Shown here: one piece after another, positions 12,544 to 24,441 of the stretch
Layout of the letters: each line of letters opens with the position of its first letter
Numbering within the stretch: the first letter of the stretch is position 1
Source of the DNA: Asterella californica
Lineage: Eukaryota > Streptophyta > Marchantiopsida > Marchantiales > Aytoniaceae
DNA length: 64,000 bases
Direction: 5' to 3'
Assembly (NCBI GenBank): GCA_036924285.1
Contig: JAYKYS010000001.1
Location: 5,058,501 to 5,122,500 of the forward strand
Made by a program: the position numbers and the translations under genes
The notes under the pieces: model-generated
Databases searched by the model: none
What the model saw: the letters and a program-made list of their open reading frames with translations, nothing else
What the model was told of the DNA's origin: nothing

Positions 12544-12714
12544 AGCAAGGATAGTCGATTAGATCTTTGCGTGGTATGGATTGCAGACAGGCGACTAACG
12601 ATGGGACGATGTAGCATCCGGTCTCCTGATCCTTGCACCCATGAAGGTGTATATCACGTAGTGGGATATGGAGTTATCTGGAGTTAGAGGGACCTAACCG
12701 CCAGTTAGGGGGAC

Positions 12715-13219
12715 GATTGTGGTACACTTGTGTATGTGTATGACATCGTCCATGTGTTATGTGTATGTGTGGTGTACCTCTGACAGCGATGTATGTTGTG
12801 TAGCGATGTGTATGCGCACGACAACTGTCACGTCAGTTTGGCACCTCGGCTAGGTTGACCGAGTGCAAAGTGACGCATCCCGGTAAGCCATTAGTGCCGT
12901 TAGGGTGAGTTGGTGGGAGAGCCCACTAGGGGTATACTTCGTAGGTAGGGCTTGGAGGCCTTAGTTCTTCGAGCTGAGCCTTCAAGCTCCAGGTTATGGT
13001 GGATAGTCTAGTTGAGTGTAACCCGCATTCTCTTCATGCTTCGAGTGAGTTTGGCTTGACCGTTTGTGAGTAATCTTTATTGTAGTGTTGGAGATGATAA
13101 TTTCTCTGTTTGATTGTGATACACTTGTGTATGTGTATGACATCGTCCATGTGTTATGTGTATGTGGTGGTGTACCTCTGACAGCGATGTATGTTGTGTA
13201 GCAATGTGTATGCGCACAA
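12715..13219 (+). repeat. 105-bp direct repeat pair, offset 397 bp
   Basis: The sequence starting GATTGTGGTACACTTGTGTA at 12715 recurs at 13112 (GATTGTGATACACTTGTGTA) and stays about 96 percent identical for roughly 105 bp, then diverges near 12820 and 13219. A purine-rich run (AGTTAGGGGGACGA) precedes the first copy, and both begin at or near TGTG. This would fit an LTR of about 397 bp followed by a truncated second LTR of the gypsy remnant upstream. Confidence 0.6.
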
Positions 13220-16121
13220 CATCTAGGACAGTAGTGACTCGCAACTTCTTTGAATCCTCTGTTAGGTCTTTCGCAGCTGGCCGATCTTCTTTCTGTATAG
13301 ATATGAAGAATGTGGCAAAGTGTTTTTCTCAATCATGAAAAGATTTAGTTTGGAGAGTACTGAATGGATAATATGTAACTAGATTAGTTAATTTGTTCCA
13401 TGTGAACGATATTTCACATGTTTTTGAAGTTGTCTTGTGAGTAGTGCAACTCCACTGTAAATTGTAATTAATGGTAAGCTTCATGGACATTTAGTATCAT
13501 TTTGAGGTCCATTACTAGCCCATTACTGGTACATCAACTGTAACAGTGGTGATAACCCACTACCACACCATAATGAATATCATTCAGACAGCTTAAATTT
13601 TAGTTACAAGATATTATGGGTCCACTCATATAGTGGAGAACCCTCCACCATATGATTGAAGGGTGACACCAGCAATCTCCGGACACAGTTTCATCTGTTT
13701 TTAGTGCAAAGCAAGGTGGATGTTAATAATACGTACTATAGATTGAAGATATTGAAAATTTGTCAAAATGAGTACCCTTAGAGTTAGGTGTATGATAGAT
13801 ATAAGTCTGAAAAATACAGTCTATTATAATCAAACAGAGGAAAATAAAAAAACTAATAATGAGAAGATTCTTCAGAATCATCATAGATTTTTACACATAA
13901 TGAGTTATTTTATATGGAATAACGACCACCTCGAGTCACTAGCGTTGAAGCGTCAAATCAGATAGTTGGTGCTTTCCAACTTATGGTATCATCAAGGTTG
14001 TCATTACATCAAGGTAAATGTAGAGATTTCAAGAAGTTATTTAAAATTTCAGAAATTCCTCCCATTGATATAGTTTTCTAAAACCTGACAATGTTAACTT
14101 GTTTCCATGAGAGTTTCTGAGTGATCCAAAGCATTTTAAATTGAGAAATATGATCATTAAGATCTTGAAAGCTCTGATCAAAATTTGTATGAATCTTAAA
14201 ATTCTTTATACAAGCTCTGTTTCCATTAAATCTTGAATTATTGAACAGATTTCATTACGCTGCATACTAAGATAAATGGAGAACTCAGAATAATAATGTT
14301 TGAACTCAGAACAATAATGTTTGAACTCTATTTCAAAAAAGTGTATTCAAAGCTTGTTTGAAAAACAACTTCTCTACATTTTTGCTCTTACTCTTGGACA
14401 TCTCTTGCTCTTCTGCCTTCGTACGGGTGATTAAAATATGCATCCAAAGTGCATTTTTTGCCGGAGAGAGGAAGAAGATAAACATAAAGAGAAATGGAAA
14501 ATCAAAAGTCCATTGGACCGAACACTACAATGGAGGTGCCATCGAGGTGTTAGTGAGAATTTTATAAATATTCAAAAATATTCAATATTTTTAAATTAAC
14601 ATATATATTTAGTCTAAATATTATATATTAATTACATACTACATGTCGGATTTTCCACAAAAATTATTTAATTATCTGATCATAGACTATTTAATATATT
14701 AGTTAGGTGATGAGTTGAGAATTTATATCAAAAGTCAAATAACATCCGATTACATTTCTATATATTTTGTTCGAGCTCCACATGCTAAGTTATGCATGTT
14801 GTATAAATAATATGTTCATGGAAGTAAAATGTATATCTTTAATTTTACTCATGGTTAGATAACCTTCTATTATCCTCTAATTATAAGAGTCTAAACTGAT
14901 CTCCAAGAATTTCTAAGAGATCGGAGGGTATCTATTCTCCTAGGTAGAGAAATATACCTCTCCATTTAGTCATCAAATCAAAGAGAAAGATTGATTGACC
15001 TACTGTATTCTTCAATTTTTTACAAAAGATAGAAAAAATGATTGAAAACAAACAGAATCTTGTAGTTTTGTCTCTCTTTATCGACTGTCGTCTTCTTCTG
15101 TTCAAATCTTCAAGAGGCATGGCATCGCATATTCAATCATTTTCATCGATTTGGAAACATGTATAATCTCTCTTTCATTTTGTAATGGGAGAGAGCAACA
15201 TGTTCAATTATTACCCTTTCGTCTAGAAGGGTAATTAGGTAATAAATCAATAATCAGAATGACCCCATGAATCAGGGTCGCCAAGTTTTAATAGCTCACG
15301 CTCTTCGAGCCTTACTGAATGTAAAATAACAACTTGTTGTTAATTTTCACATCTAACTAGGGTGGCTGACTATGAATCTCACACACTCGGTCAACCTAGC
15401 TAGGTGTTAAATAAAAACTTATTATTATTTCATCACATCTGATCACCCTTGCCAACTGCATAAAAATAACTTATTATTATTTTGCAGGATTAAGATTAAC
15501 ATTCAGTGAGGTCATAGAGTGTTCTTGATATCAAGAAAAATTTGATGATATCAGAAATATTTGCTGATATCAGTTCCTGCTACTTGAAATTGTACTTTTT
15601 CTCTTCTAATTACTTATAGGTATAGAGGTCGGTAATTATAGCTTAGATAGTTATCGAGATCGATATCTATCTACTGATATCAGTAAAAGTTTCTTGATAT
15701 CAATTTCTGATAACTGCTATGTTACTCGTCTTCTTTTTAATCCATCCATGTAGAAGTTACGAAGATTGCATTTTCTATGAGAAATGCAGCACAAAACAGA
15801 ATATTATAAAAGTCTTAAACCCTTGGATAGACCACATTTTAAATACAAGTAAAATATAATAGTAGTATGTAGAACCCTGCTGAGTGATTCAACTTTATTT
15901 TTGTATGTGATTTTGTTTTCTTTTTTGAGAATATTATATTATATTTATAACATAAATATTTAATTATATATAAAAGAATAAAAATAGAGATATTAAAATA
16001 CCATTGAATCATAGATAAACAGTGTACATAGTGCTATGTCTATGACGCAGTACGCATAGTATCCTTGCAATACACGCTACATCATAAATATATGATGCTA
16101 TATGCATTGTAAATCTATGGT
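13220..16121. other. AT-rich decayed DNA, no gene found
   Basis: No supported gene. The stretch is very AT-rich from about 13.4 kb on, with short internal repeats such as ATCAG/CTGATAT motifs around 15.53-15.72 kb (GATATCA repeated several times) and paired segments near 15.30-15.49 kb in which AACTTRTTRTTA-type runs recur. It looks like old, mutated repeat DNA. Confidence 0.5.
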
Positions 16122-17155
16122 GTGAGTAGCATCATAATGTGTTTAAGATATAATACGGTAGCGTTATGTAACTATAGAGATGATTTATCTATTTTGACTC
16201 AGTCTCTTTTGATATCTTTGCTAAAGATGGGAGGTCTTATCTCCAGAGGACACCTAGCTGTAGTTTCTAGTCGCATCTTGTTCTTGTTCATCTCCAGTCA
16301 AATGGACTTTGAGATCATAGTATACTAGTATAGCTCGTCTTCATTCTTGCACCGATGCGGATACTTGGCTTATTTATTCCTTCTGAATGTGCATTGCATA
16401 TTGAGGCTCATCTTACATTATAATGATGCATCTTCCGTTAGATCTCCTTCATCCTCTAATTGCAGATATTTCGAAGTCTATTTCAAACTGTGGTTAGGAC
16501 CGTCAGGCTATCTCTATTACAAGCAGACATTTTTTTTATGTAAATATAGAGGAGAATTTCAAAAAACTATTATTGAGCATGACACCATTCAAGACATTCT
16601 ACTTTCTCTCATAAGAGAGACTGGTCTTCATGTGAAAAGAGAGGTTAAGGGTCTTCTTCTTCTATGGACTCTTCTCGAAGACAAGTAGATCTCTATTTCA
16701 GCTGTGAAGGAGTTGCGTACGTGGCATGTGGTTATTGCAGATATGATGCCTGACTCTTATGCTCATTCAGCAGCACTTACTTTGGGACATGCTGTTTTTT
16801 TTACGATTGAGCAAAAGATCCACAATTACGCAGATAAGGATGCTTATATGAGTTTTTTCTTTTCGTGATTGAGATATCCGGATGTCTTCATCCGAAGTTT
16901 ATTGACCTGTTGAGTTTGTTAATACGTATGGAGATGAAAAACTCTAAGGTTACTACTATATCGTTAGGATGGTATGCCATTGGTGTGCATCGTTGGATTA
17001 GTATAGCATTGAATAGAGCGTTAGTGAAAGCTTTATTGAGGAGAATAGAGACGTTTTATTCGTCCGTTAGCAAAGGTGGTCCATATGTGACTCTCACTCA
17101 TGGTGGCTCTGTTTTTTTATTTGAAAAGGTTGTCAAGCTTGGTAGACTTAGCTAG
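16122..17155 (+). pseudogene. long broken ORF of unknown origin in AT-rich DNA
   Basis: Open reading continues over about 1 kb if one TAG (16686) and one frame shift (near 16865) are ignored. Pieces read LLISLLKMGGLISRGHL, then KELRTWHVVIADMMPDSYAH and ALTLGHAVFFTIEQKIHNYA, then GCLHPKFIDLLSLLIRMEM and TLTHGGSVFLFEKVVKLGRL. I do not recognise the family. The length in such AT-rich sequence suggests a former coding region, perhaps of a mobile element. Confidence 0.35.
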
Positions 17156-17289
17156 ACACTAGATGTTATGAGGGTTTTTTCTCTCCGTTTCTGGTTTGTG
17201 ATCTTCGTCTTATATCTCATGGTGAGATTTTTTTCACTTGTCTGTTATGTAATTGTTATGCATTAGCATAGTTATATGTCGCTTGTGGA

Positions 17290-17600
17290 AACAAAGAATG
17301 AAGGATTTTATTATATCGAGAAGAGAACGAGATAGTGGATGAAGCAAAAAAAAGAGCTGAGAAACTCAAAAAAAATAGATTAGATCCAGATAAATAACTA
17401 ACGCATAGCCTGTCAGTTTTACTGCAAGTTTAGTTAATTGTTGCCATAGGTATACATTCGATTGTAAAATCGGAAAAGAAGAGAACGGTTAAATGATAAA
17501 AACACAACTGTGAAAGTCGATAAAGAATTAGATTATATCCAAATTAATCTCTAACGCATAGCCCCGTAATTACGCTGCAATCGCAGCTACTTCTTTTCTC
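17290..17600 (+). repeat. two tandem copies (R1, R2) of a dispersed repeat
   Basis: Two related blocks share the core CTAACGCATAG at 17398 and 17551, 153 bp apart. Flanking segments resemble each other too: a GAAAAGAAGAGAACGG-type purine stretch before the core and GCTGCAA-type sequence after it. Related copies lie at 22870-23040 and 27595-27715. These two copies are AT-shifted compared with the copy in the ATP synthase intron. Confidence 0.65.
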
Positions 17601-18627
17601 TTCTAAAAGAAACACAACTTTCGGACGTGTAACTTCATTCACAAATCCAAGGACTGTATTACGCAGTAGCGAGAACAGTTATGGTGCCTGGCGATCCATG
17701 AGAATAATTAGGGGGTTTCAAACATGAAGTCCGTCATATACAGACGGTTCTGAGGCAAAGTCCATTGTGATCGTTCACGGACGCCATTCGAACTCGTGGT
17801 AGACATGATTAAGTGAGTTCGTGACGTACATTGACTGAACTTTTATTGCTGTCTTAAATCAACGTAATTAATCACGACCATGGACTAAACAATCCAATCC
17901 ATGATCAAACTACGGAAGCCATCCGGACTAAACAATGGAGTCTGTCACGAGTGATTACGGACAATCCAGTGACTCGTAACGGTCTATGTTTGAAACCCCC
18001 TATTGAAAAGTTTGGGGCAAAGCTGCCTTCGCCTGAACGCCGAAAGAAGGAAATCTTGAACCGGACCACCACAGTTAGTACAGTACTTTCCTGGAGTGTT
18101 TGTGTACAGTAACACGGATCTCGTAATCGAACAGATTTAGGTCTCACCCAACGTCCAGCCCGCGGTTCCAAGAAGTCTCCATGTGCCTGAGAAGTCAGGA
18201 CCCACGTCAAACCGTCATGAGAGTGCTCAGAACTCGAGTCCGAGTTTATCAGTTTTGAAATCCCTACTTCCGTAGCTTAGAAGGATGCGGCAGGGAACTC
18301 AAGAGTCCTCATCACAAGTTCAGAGCCAATCATCGAGGAACTTCGTTTCGAATTTTTGCAACCGCGACGTGATGCCCTCAAATACTTTCTCAAACTATTC
18401 TCTCAAGTCGATACACTATCGTAGCATTCAGAGACGTGATATATTCTGACCTTCCTTTCTAGTTTCTCATAGTGCCAAGTTGGAGTTTGGCATTCTCAAG
18501 CTACCTAGTCTACATTGTTAATTACTTACGCGTGTCTCTGGGCCAATATAAACCGTGAAATCGGAGCATATAGGGGCTGGATAAACGTCACCGCTTAAGG
18601 CGTTTGGTCTCTGCTTCACATTTCTCC
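17601..18627. other. intergenic, no gene found
   Basis: No gene supported. One minus-strand open frame at 17905-18210 has no recognisable motif or splice context. The part nearest 18628 is likely the 3' flank of the FOR20 gene. Confidence 0.45.
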
Positions 18628-19919
18628 TCACTCCAGATCGAAGAATTCCGAACCTTTCGGATGCACTTTACTGATGAGTGTATATAGCAGTGGCCTGGAA
18701 TCGAGTACGAGTCATTATTAACAATCTGTAGACTGTCGATTTGCATATGAAACTCAAGAGTTAAGTGTATACTCACGTTCCCATACCAGATATTACGAAC
18801 TTTGGGGACCTGTCAGATTCCAGAAAGGATTTTAAGCTGTAATTTTTCCTCTTTTTCGCCAAAGAAGTGCATCAAACACTCACAGTTTCTTGAACTTGGC
18901 CTCAGTATTCAAGATGCCCAGTTCTCTCGCCAACAATGAACGGTCGAGTGGCATTTCTGGCTGACCACTCTCTGTCAGAAGGCAATCATCAGATGTAAAG
19001 CCACCCCCTTCAGTAAGATACATTCAGCATGGATTTTACTGCGGTAGGGTCTAACAGCTGTTTGTGGTCACATAAGACTTCCACCACATTCGAACTCCAA
19101 GGAGGACACGCTAAACAAAGATATTTTTCATCTAGAGCTGATTACGTTTTCTTGCTAATCATCTGTATTATACAGGGAGAGACGCCAGCTGTAAGCATCT
19201 CAAAGTGCTTGTTCCAGAACTTGATTCTGGTGAAAGCTTAGACCTTTAGTTTGTTGAAAGCTTAGATTCCGTTGTGACAGAGTAAAATCTTGAAAGTGTT
19301 GCAGATGAACCGCCCGCATACCAGGAGTAAACACTGACAGCGTGTAGTTCAGCCTGCGATGCACCAAATAGTCACGGACGAGTTCATTGATCAAGAAGTC
19401 TCGGGCCGATGACGCCTTTTCCCGGGTCTCCTGAAAAGCAATTGTCGTATAATAGTACGCGTTACGTACCAGCCTGCTGCCTACCATACACGTTCTATAA
19501 ACGCGTTTCCGTCGGATACAGCTTAACGCAGTGAATGACGTTAGGTGGATAGGAAGTGTTCGAAACATAATGAGGCGAGGCCAGCTGTGAGGTGAAGGCT
19601 GCTAATATGCTGTGAGTTTGATGCAGTATTGATCCTTAAGCATCTCGAGACTGTGCGAACAACAGATTTAATGTACCTGTTCCCTTCTGCTGAGTGTACA
19701 GTGATAAAGCTGATTGTATCATGTGTTCTCTTTGACAATTGAAAGTTTAATACGTTGAGGGTTGAGCTGTAAAATGTAGGTTCAGATATACACATCGGAA
19801 TGGTCGATGACGCTGTAAAGCTCCGAACGAATCTTGGCTTTGATTCCACTTAGCGCCCCGCGCCTTTCGAGTGTCTCCTTGAGTGCTATAGCTGCCCTCT
19901 CATGCGCACATTCAGTCAT
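18628..19919 (-). CDS. FOR20: FOR20/CEP20-like centriolar protein (LisH)
   Basis: Five exons on the minus strand: 19919-19794, 19430-19322, 18971-18884, 18809-18777, 18694-18628. All junctions are GT/AG and phases agree; the product is 140 aa. The N-terminus ALKETLERRGALSGIKAKIR is the dimerising TOF segment of the FOP/FOR20/TON1 family. LINELVRDYLVHRRLNYTLS is a LisH motif, followed across the splice by PESGQPEMPLDRSLLARELG and TPLLYTLISKVHPKG. PESGQP and the LINEL-Y-L pattern fit FOR20 (CEP20), not plant TON1. FOR20 is a centriolar-satellite and basal-body protein needed for cilium assembly. The human protein is about 174 aa, so this one is somewhat shorter. Start ATG at 19919 is chosen by family length; an in-frame ATG at 19979 also exists. 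Confidence 0.88.
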
Positions 19920-21316
19920 TTCCCAGGCTTGAGTGAGAAATCTTAGAAACGATCTGGCTATAAGATTGCTATGTTGCATAGTCGTCCAACGAAACGTGTT
20001 CTCGACAATAATATAAAGCTAGACAAAATGAGAAAAGTATGAGCTGGATAAAAGAAAGTTCTACGAAAAGTCGGAAAAAAATAGAGGCCATGGAAGATCT
20101 TCACGCCCCGACTCCGGAGGATGCACAGCCAGAATTTCTTCAAAAGCATGGATGGCTTTCAGCCGGAGGAGCTCATAACAAAGCAGTAGCAATCTGAATC
20201 CGTAGCCTTTGCTACGGTTTTGGGGAGTTCAACGGAAACCAGTACGTTCCACTCTCCTGTACTCTGTGTGTGGAGTAGATGAGACTGGTCTTGGTCTTCC
20301 ATCCGTTGGCTGTTCATTGCGTCGCGTTTTCGTAGAGTAGATGAAGTAGATGAATCTTTCTATGATACTGCAGAAGGGGTTGTGACTAGTTTTGAGTTCT
20401 TGATATGGTACACTTTCCGCTACTTACAGCTGGACGGCGGACTGTCGAAGTGCCGGAAACCGGTGCTCACCTAGAGAAGGATCTATTTCCGGCTCTGCAT
20501 CCATGATTGCTTATTGCTGCCGAAAGTTATCGAGAAGTTCGAGTTACACGTCCCAACACGCTATGCTCTTCTGATCTTGAACTCAGTACGCGGTATGAGG
20601 TTATGCTGACAGCAATATATCGTGTGATGTTCGGTACCGGTGGAGTTCCAAGCAGCATACTCCGCTACAAGAATGAGTTTGTAACTCCATCAGAGTCACG
20701 CCCACGTTCAAGAAGACGTCCAGAGATGACCCCAAGACTGATGAGCATGAGTACTGACATTGGACGGTCGTTAGTGAGAATCCCTGTAATGATGATTTGA
20801 TCTTGCGATCCTCAGTCTCGGTTGGGAAACCACTGAATAACATGAAGAGTTTAGAACGAACAGGATCAGGCCGGTAATCTTGTCCGTCTCCTTCTAAGTC
20901 CTTCATCCAGTGGTTAAACACTTCCACCCAGAGGTTCCTAGCAATGACGAAACGGCATGCCTTGAAGTTCGAGTTTTATCGTACTCTCTGATATCTTCGT
21001 CTATGTCTCTCAGCAGTCCTCCAAGAAGTCACTGGTCTGTGTTACCTGCAGAAGTGACGTTAAGGTTCCAAGTCGACTTCATCCACAAAAAGATGCTATT
21101 ATAACTGTATGGTTTCAACTGTCAACTGGATTATTGCTGATGGACTCTAATCTGAGGTTTCATGATTCGTTCTGCGCCCAAGAGGTATATGCACAGGGGA
21201 GCTGTTTTTGTTCTGTGTCCTAGGAAGCGATGCCTTAAACTTGGACGACTCCGAAGGGGCATACAATAAGAGCATACTTTACGCCTCGAAGAAGAGATCG
21301 AAGCTAAGGTTGCAAG
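19920..21316. other. intergenic between divergent FOR20 and ATP synthase delta
   Basis: The two flanking genes are transcribed away from each other, so this contains both promoters. Open frames overlap on both strands near 20.5-20.93 kb. One minus-strand frame (about 20800-20663) reads IIITGILTNDRPMSVLML and ends in a stop, but no upstream exon could be joined to it. I do not call a gene. Confidence 0.4.
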
Positions 21317-23940
21317 ATGTGGTTAATTAATCGCACACCGGTTTCCAGGGTTTCTACCTTTAGACGAACTGGTGGATTCGGTCTTTCAAAGTATATGCCT
21401 AGTCGTGCATATGCTAAAGCTGCCGCCGCTACCGAGAAACCCAAACCATCATCAGCCGTGACTGAAGAACTGAAGAAGGCCTGGAAAGCTGTTGCGCCGA
21501 TTCTTGACTTTCCAAAAGTGCCGTCAAACTTTCTAAAGGAGAGACCTGCCGTCCCGACGACCATCCCTACAAAGCTGACCGTCAATTTTGTGCTTCCTCG
21601 GAAGTATGAAATGGTCGCAAAGGAGGTCAGTGCCCAGCATCCATTCTTGATCATCTTGCTTTTGTCTCGCCTCTCATTGCTTTCGTTGGCTGCTTGATCG
21701 AAACTTTCATTGAATCCCAAAGGCTAATTACCTTCACCGGAATTTGTTATCTTTCAAATTCACTTGCTATTTGCGTTTCTTAATCTTATAAAACTGTCAC
21801 GATAAAGAACTCTCGACAAGTCGTAAGGCTCTGCTGCTACTCCTTTCATAGCCGCTGCTTGCCCTGTAAAATGATCTGGACCTCCAATCCAGGCCTAAGA
21901 AGGTCACGACGCAACAAGATTTCTTATATACACTACTGAACTCAAATGAAGCCCAGGTTCTTTCATCGGTCTAGGGTTTCGTGAAGGGTTTACCAGGATA
22001 AGTCTATACCTGGAGAGTAGGTAGAGAGATTTCTTGGGGCTTTTAAGGTTTCTTCCGAGTCGAAAGAATAGAACTAATGCTGCGGTACCTGCTGCTGTTC
22101 TCACACTTTTTTCGGGGCTGACATTCGAGTTCTCTCTTAAGCCAACACGTGGCATTGACAAAGTAAGTTCTTCTTTTGATTATGCGAAGTCTTTGAGTGC
22201 AGTTTTATTTGGTCTAAATGGTCTATTCAATTTAGAACAGCATCTTTCAGAGTAGCTTTTGCAGTGGTGTACTCGGTCCAAGATGACTGCATAGAAGCAT
22301 ATTTGTAGGGTTCCATCATTGTCTGCTCGCTCGACGTTTGCCTGGTCACTCCAGTCTCTTGGGGAATGATGACATAAGGGGAAACTGTGTACGCTTGAAA
22401 TAGCATTACGCTCTGAAGCGGAAACGAGCGTTCAGAACATGAACGCCGCTTGGACTGCTTATTTCTTGAACTGGCATCTTAATCATATGCAGGAAAGAGT
22501 TCTCCTTTATGAGGTCGACGGTTCTTGCGGCGTCCAGACCTTTCTGCCAAAAAGAGATGGCTGCCGTGATTGAATGTGGTAGACTTGGGACTACAAAGTG
22601 GGATGAACAAGCTGCCTCTGGATAGCCCACATTTCACCAAAATTCACGGTTAATATCTGAGATCCTTTCTCTGCCAGGATGTTTAGTGGTAGTTTTACTG
22701 GTAGTCGTTGCGATTTCCTTCTTCATGGGCCATCCAAAGCCCTCTCAAGGACTTTAAAGATTAATTTACTATACTCGTTCACAGTATTTAAGCGAAGAAG
22801 CCAGAGTGACTACACCCTCTGGATGTAGTACACTAGCTTTTCTTATGTACACAGTTTTTGCTATGCGATAGCTATACCTCGATTGTGAAAACCGGAAAGG
22901 AAGGGGTTGTCGTGTAGCCGGAACGGACGGATGGAGTAGCTGTGAAACCGGAAAGAGAGAGAGGAACGATTCAGATCCGGATAAATCGCTAACGCATAGT
23001 CCCGCAATTCAGTTGCGTAGCTCCTTGTTTACTTCGTTGAAGAAGTAAGTTCTGTTGATTCAGACCACTGGTGTTAAATGTTTCCAGCACAGTCGAATAC
23101 CGCATTTCTGTGACCCGTTCCTTGAACATCAAATACGGCACACCAACGATGGTAATAATTTCCCCTCCAATAAGTTTTCTCTGGTATCTTACCGGGTCGC
23201 AACTTGCCACCAGTTTACTCGGAATTGTTGGGCTGTTGCTCAGAGTGTCTTGGAAAGAGGAAGGCAGTCAGAGTATGAAGTAGTGGTCGATGGCAAGGGC
23301 TTGTTACCCAGATGGAAAATTACTTATGTAGAATTCGTCAGCAACTGTACAGAGGAGTTCTTGTCAAGAGGGGATGGGTATCAGACGCAAGCATTTGCAT
23401 GCTTGATCTCCACTAGCACTTCTGACGTACAACCTCTATGTAAATTCCTACAGGTAAACCTCCTATGTAAATTCTATACGTATTATTCTTAAACGTACAA
23501 CCTCCTACGTAAATTCTATTCGCCTTATCGACGCCTCGTGACAGACTGATCTACCAGACAGAAATTTGTGCTTTATGTGTTTTGTTGTCTCATCTCAGGT
23601 GGATATGGTGATAATACCTGCAACAAATGGACTGATGGGCGTTCTGCCGGGGCATGTTCCTACCATAGCCGAGTTAAAACCAGGAGTTTTGAGCTTCCAT
23701 GAAGGAACAGAAGTTAAGAAATACATTGTAAGTGGTGGGTTTGCCTTCGTGCACGCTAACTCTGTCACCGACATCGTGACGGTAGAAGCGGTTCTTGCAG
23801 AAAATCTGGACATCGAGGAAGCTAAGAAGAACCTCGCTGATTACAGCACAAAATTCAACTCTGCCACCACTGATCTGGAAAAGGCGGAGGCTCAGATAGC
23901 TATCGAGGTGTATAGCAGTTTGGTTGCTGCCTTGTCATAA
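21317..23940 (+). CDS. mitochondrial ATP synthase F1 subunit delta
   Basis: Two exons, 21317-21625 and 23599-23940, joined in phase 0 across a 1973-bp GT/AG intron (MVAKE|VDMVIIP). The 216-aa product is the central-stalk subunit of mitochondrial F1, homologous to bacterial epsilon and called delta in plants (ATP16 in Arabidopsis). Residues 1 to about 30 are rich in Arg, Ser and Ala and lack acidic residues, as in a mitochondrial presequence ([20 protein letters not shown]). Family hallmarks follow: [48 protein letters not shown] and [16 protein letters not shown]. The length fits the family. The intron carries a dispersed repeat at 22870-23040. The gene converges with the secreted-protein gene that ends at 24442. 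Confidence 0.95.
22870..23040 (+). repeat. dispersed repeat copy R3 inside the ATP synthase intron
   Basis: This block contains the core CTAACGCATAG at 22989, preceded by two GTGAAA-CCGGAAAG-type segments and followed by CCCGCAATTC and GTAGCTCC. It is the least decayed of four related copies (others at 17290-17600 and 27595-27715): it still has CCGG and CG dinucleotides where the others read TTGA or TG/CA. It does not disturb the splice sites. Confidence 0.65.
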
Positions 23941-24441
23941 GTTGCAGTAGTCGTAGCTCAAAACAAGCTTAATTATAAGACTTTCAGCCTTTCATAAACA
24001 GTGGCTTTAGACAGGAAACGCGTTCAAATGGATTCTGTGCACAGACATTTGTCTCCACTTTCTCGAGCAAAGACTCCCAAACCTACAGCGTCCAGACATG
24101 TTCTCCAACCTGCTCAGTGGCAAATGTTTCAGGAGAAAAGATCCTCCTTGACTCCATTCAAGGGTGTCTCGACTGGGCGGTGACATGACTCGAAAGCATG
24201 ATGCCAAGCAATTAGCCTGATCACACAAGTCCAACTTAGGTACCATCGGCTGAGAGTGATGCGCAGCCCTGACAACCTCGAACAGTACGAGCTTTGAAAG
24301 GTCACAAGTCGCAGTTGACTCGTGCAAGAGCTTTGGAAACGAAGAACGAGAAATGTCGTTTGGCACATTTCTCTTCCTTCGAGAGGCTAGAAGGAAGAGA
24401 AGAATTACAAGCTGCAGTATCCAACGAATACAGTACAGATC

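Noticed and set aside
20507..20927. Overlapping ORFs on both strands between FOR20 and ATP synthase delta
   Set aside because: Neither could be joined to further exons or matched to a family, and the region is a shared promoter for divergent genes.
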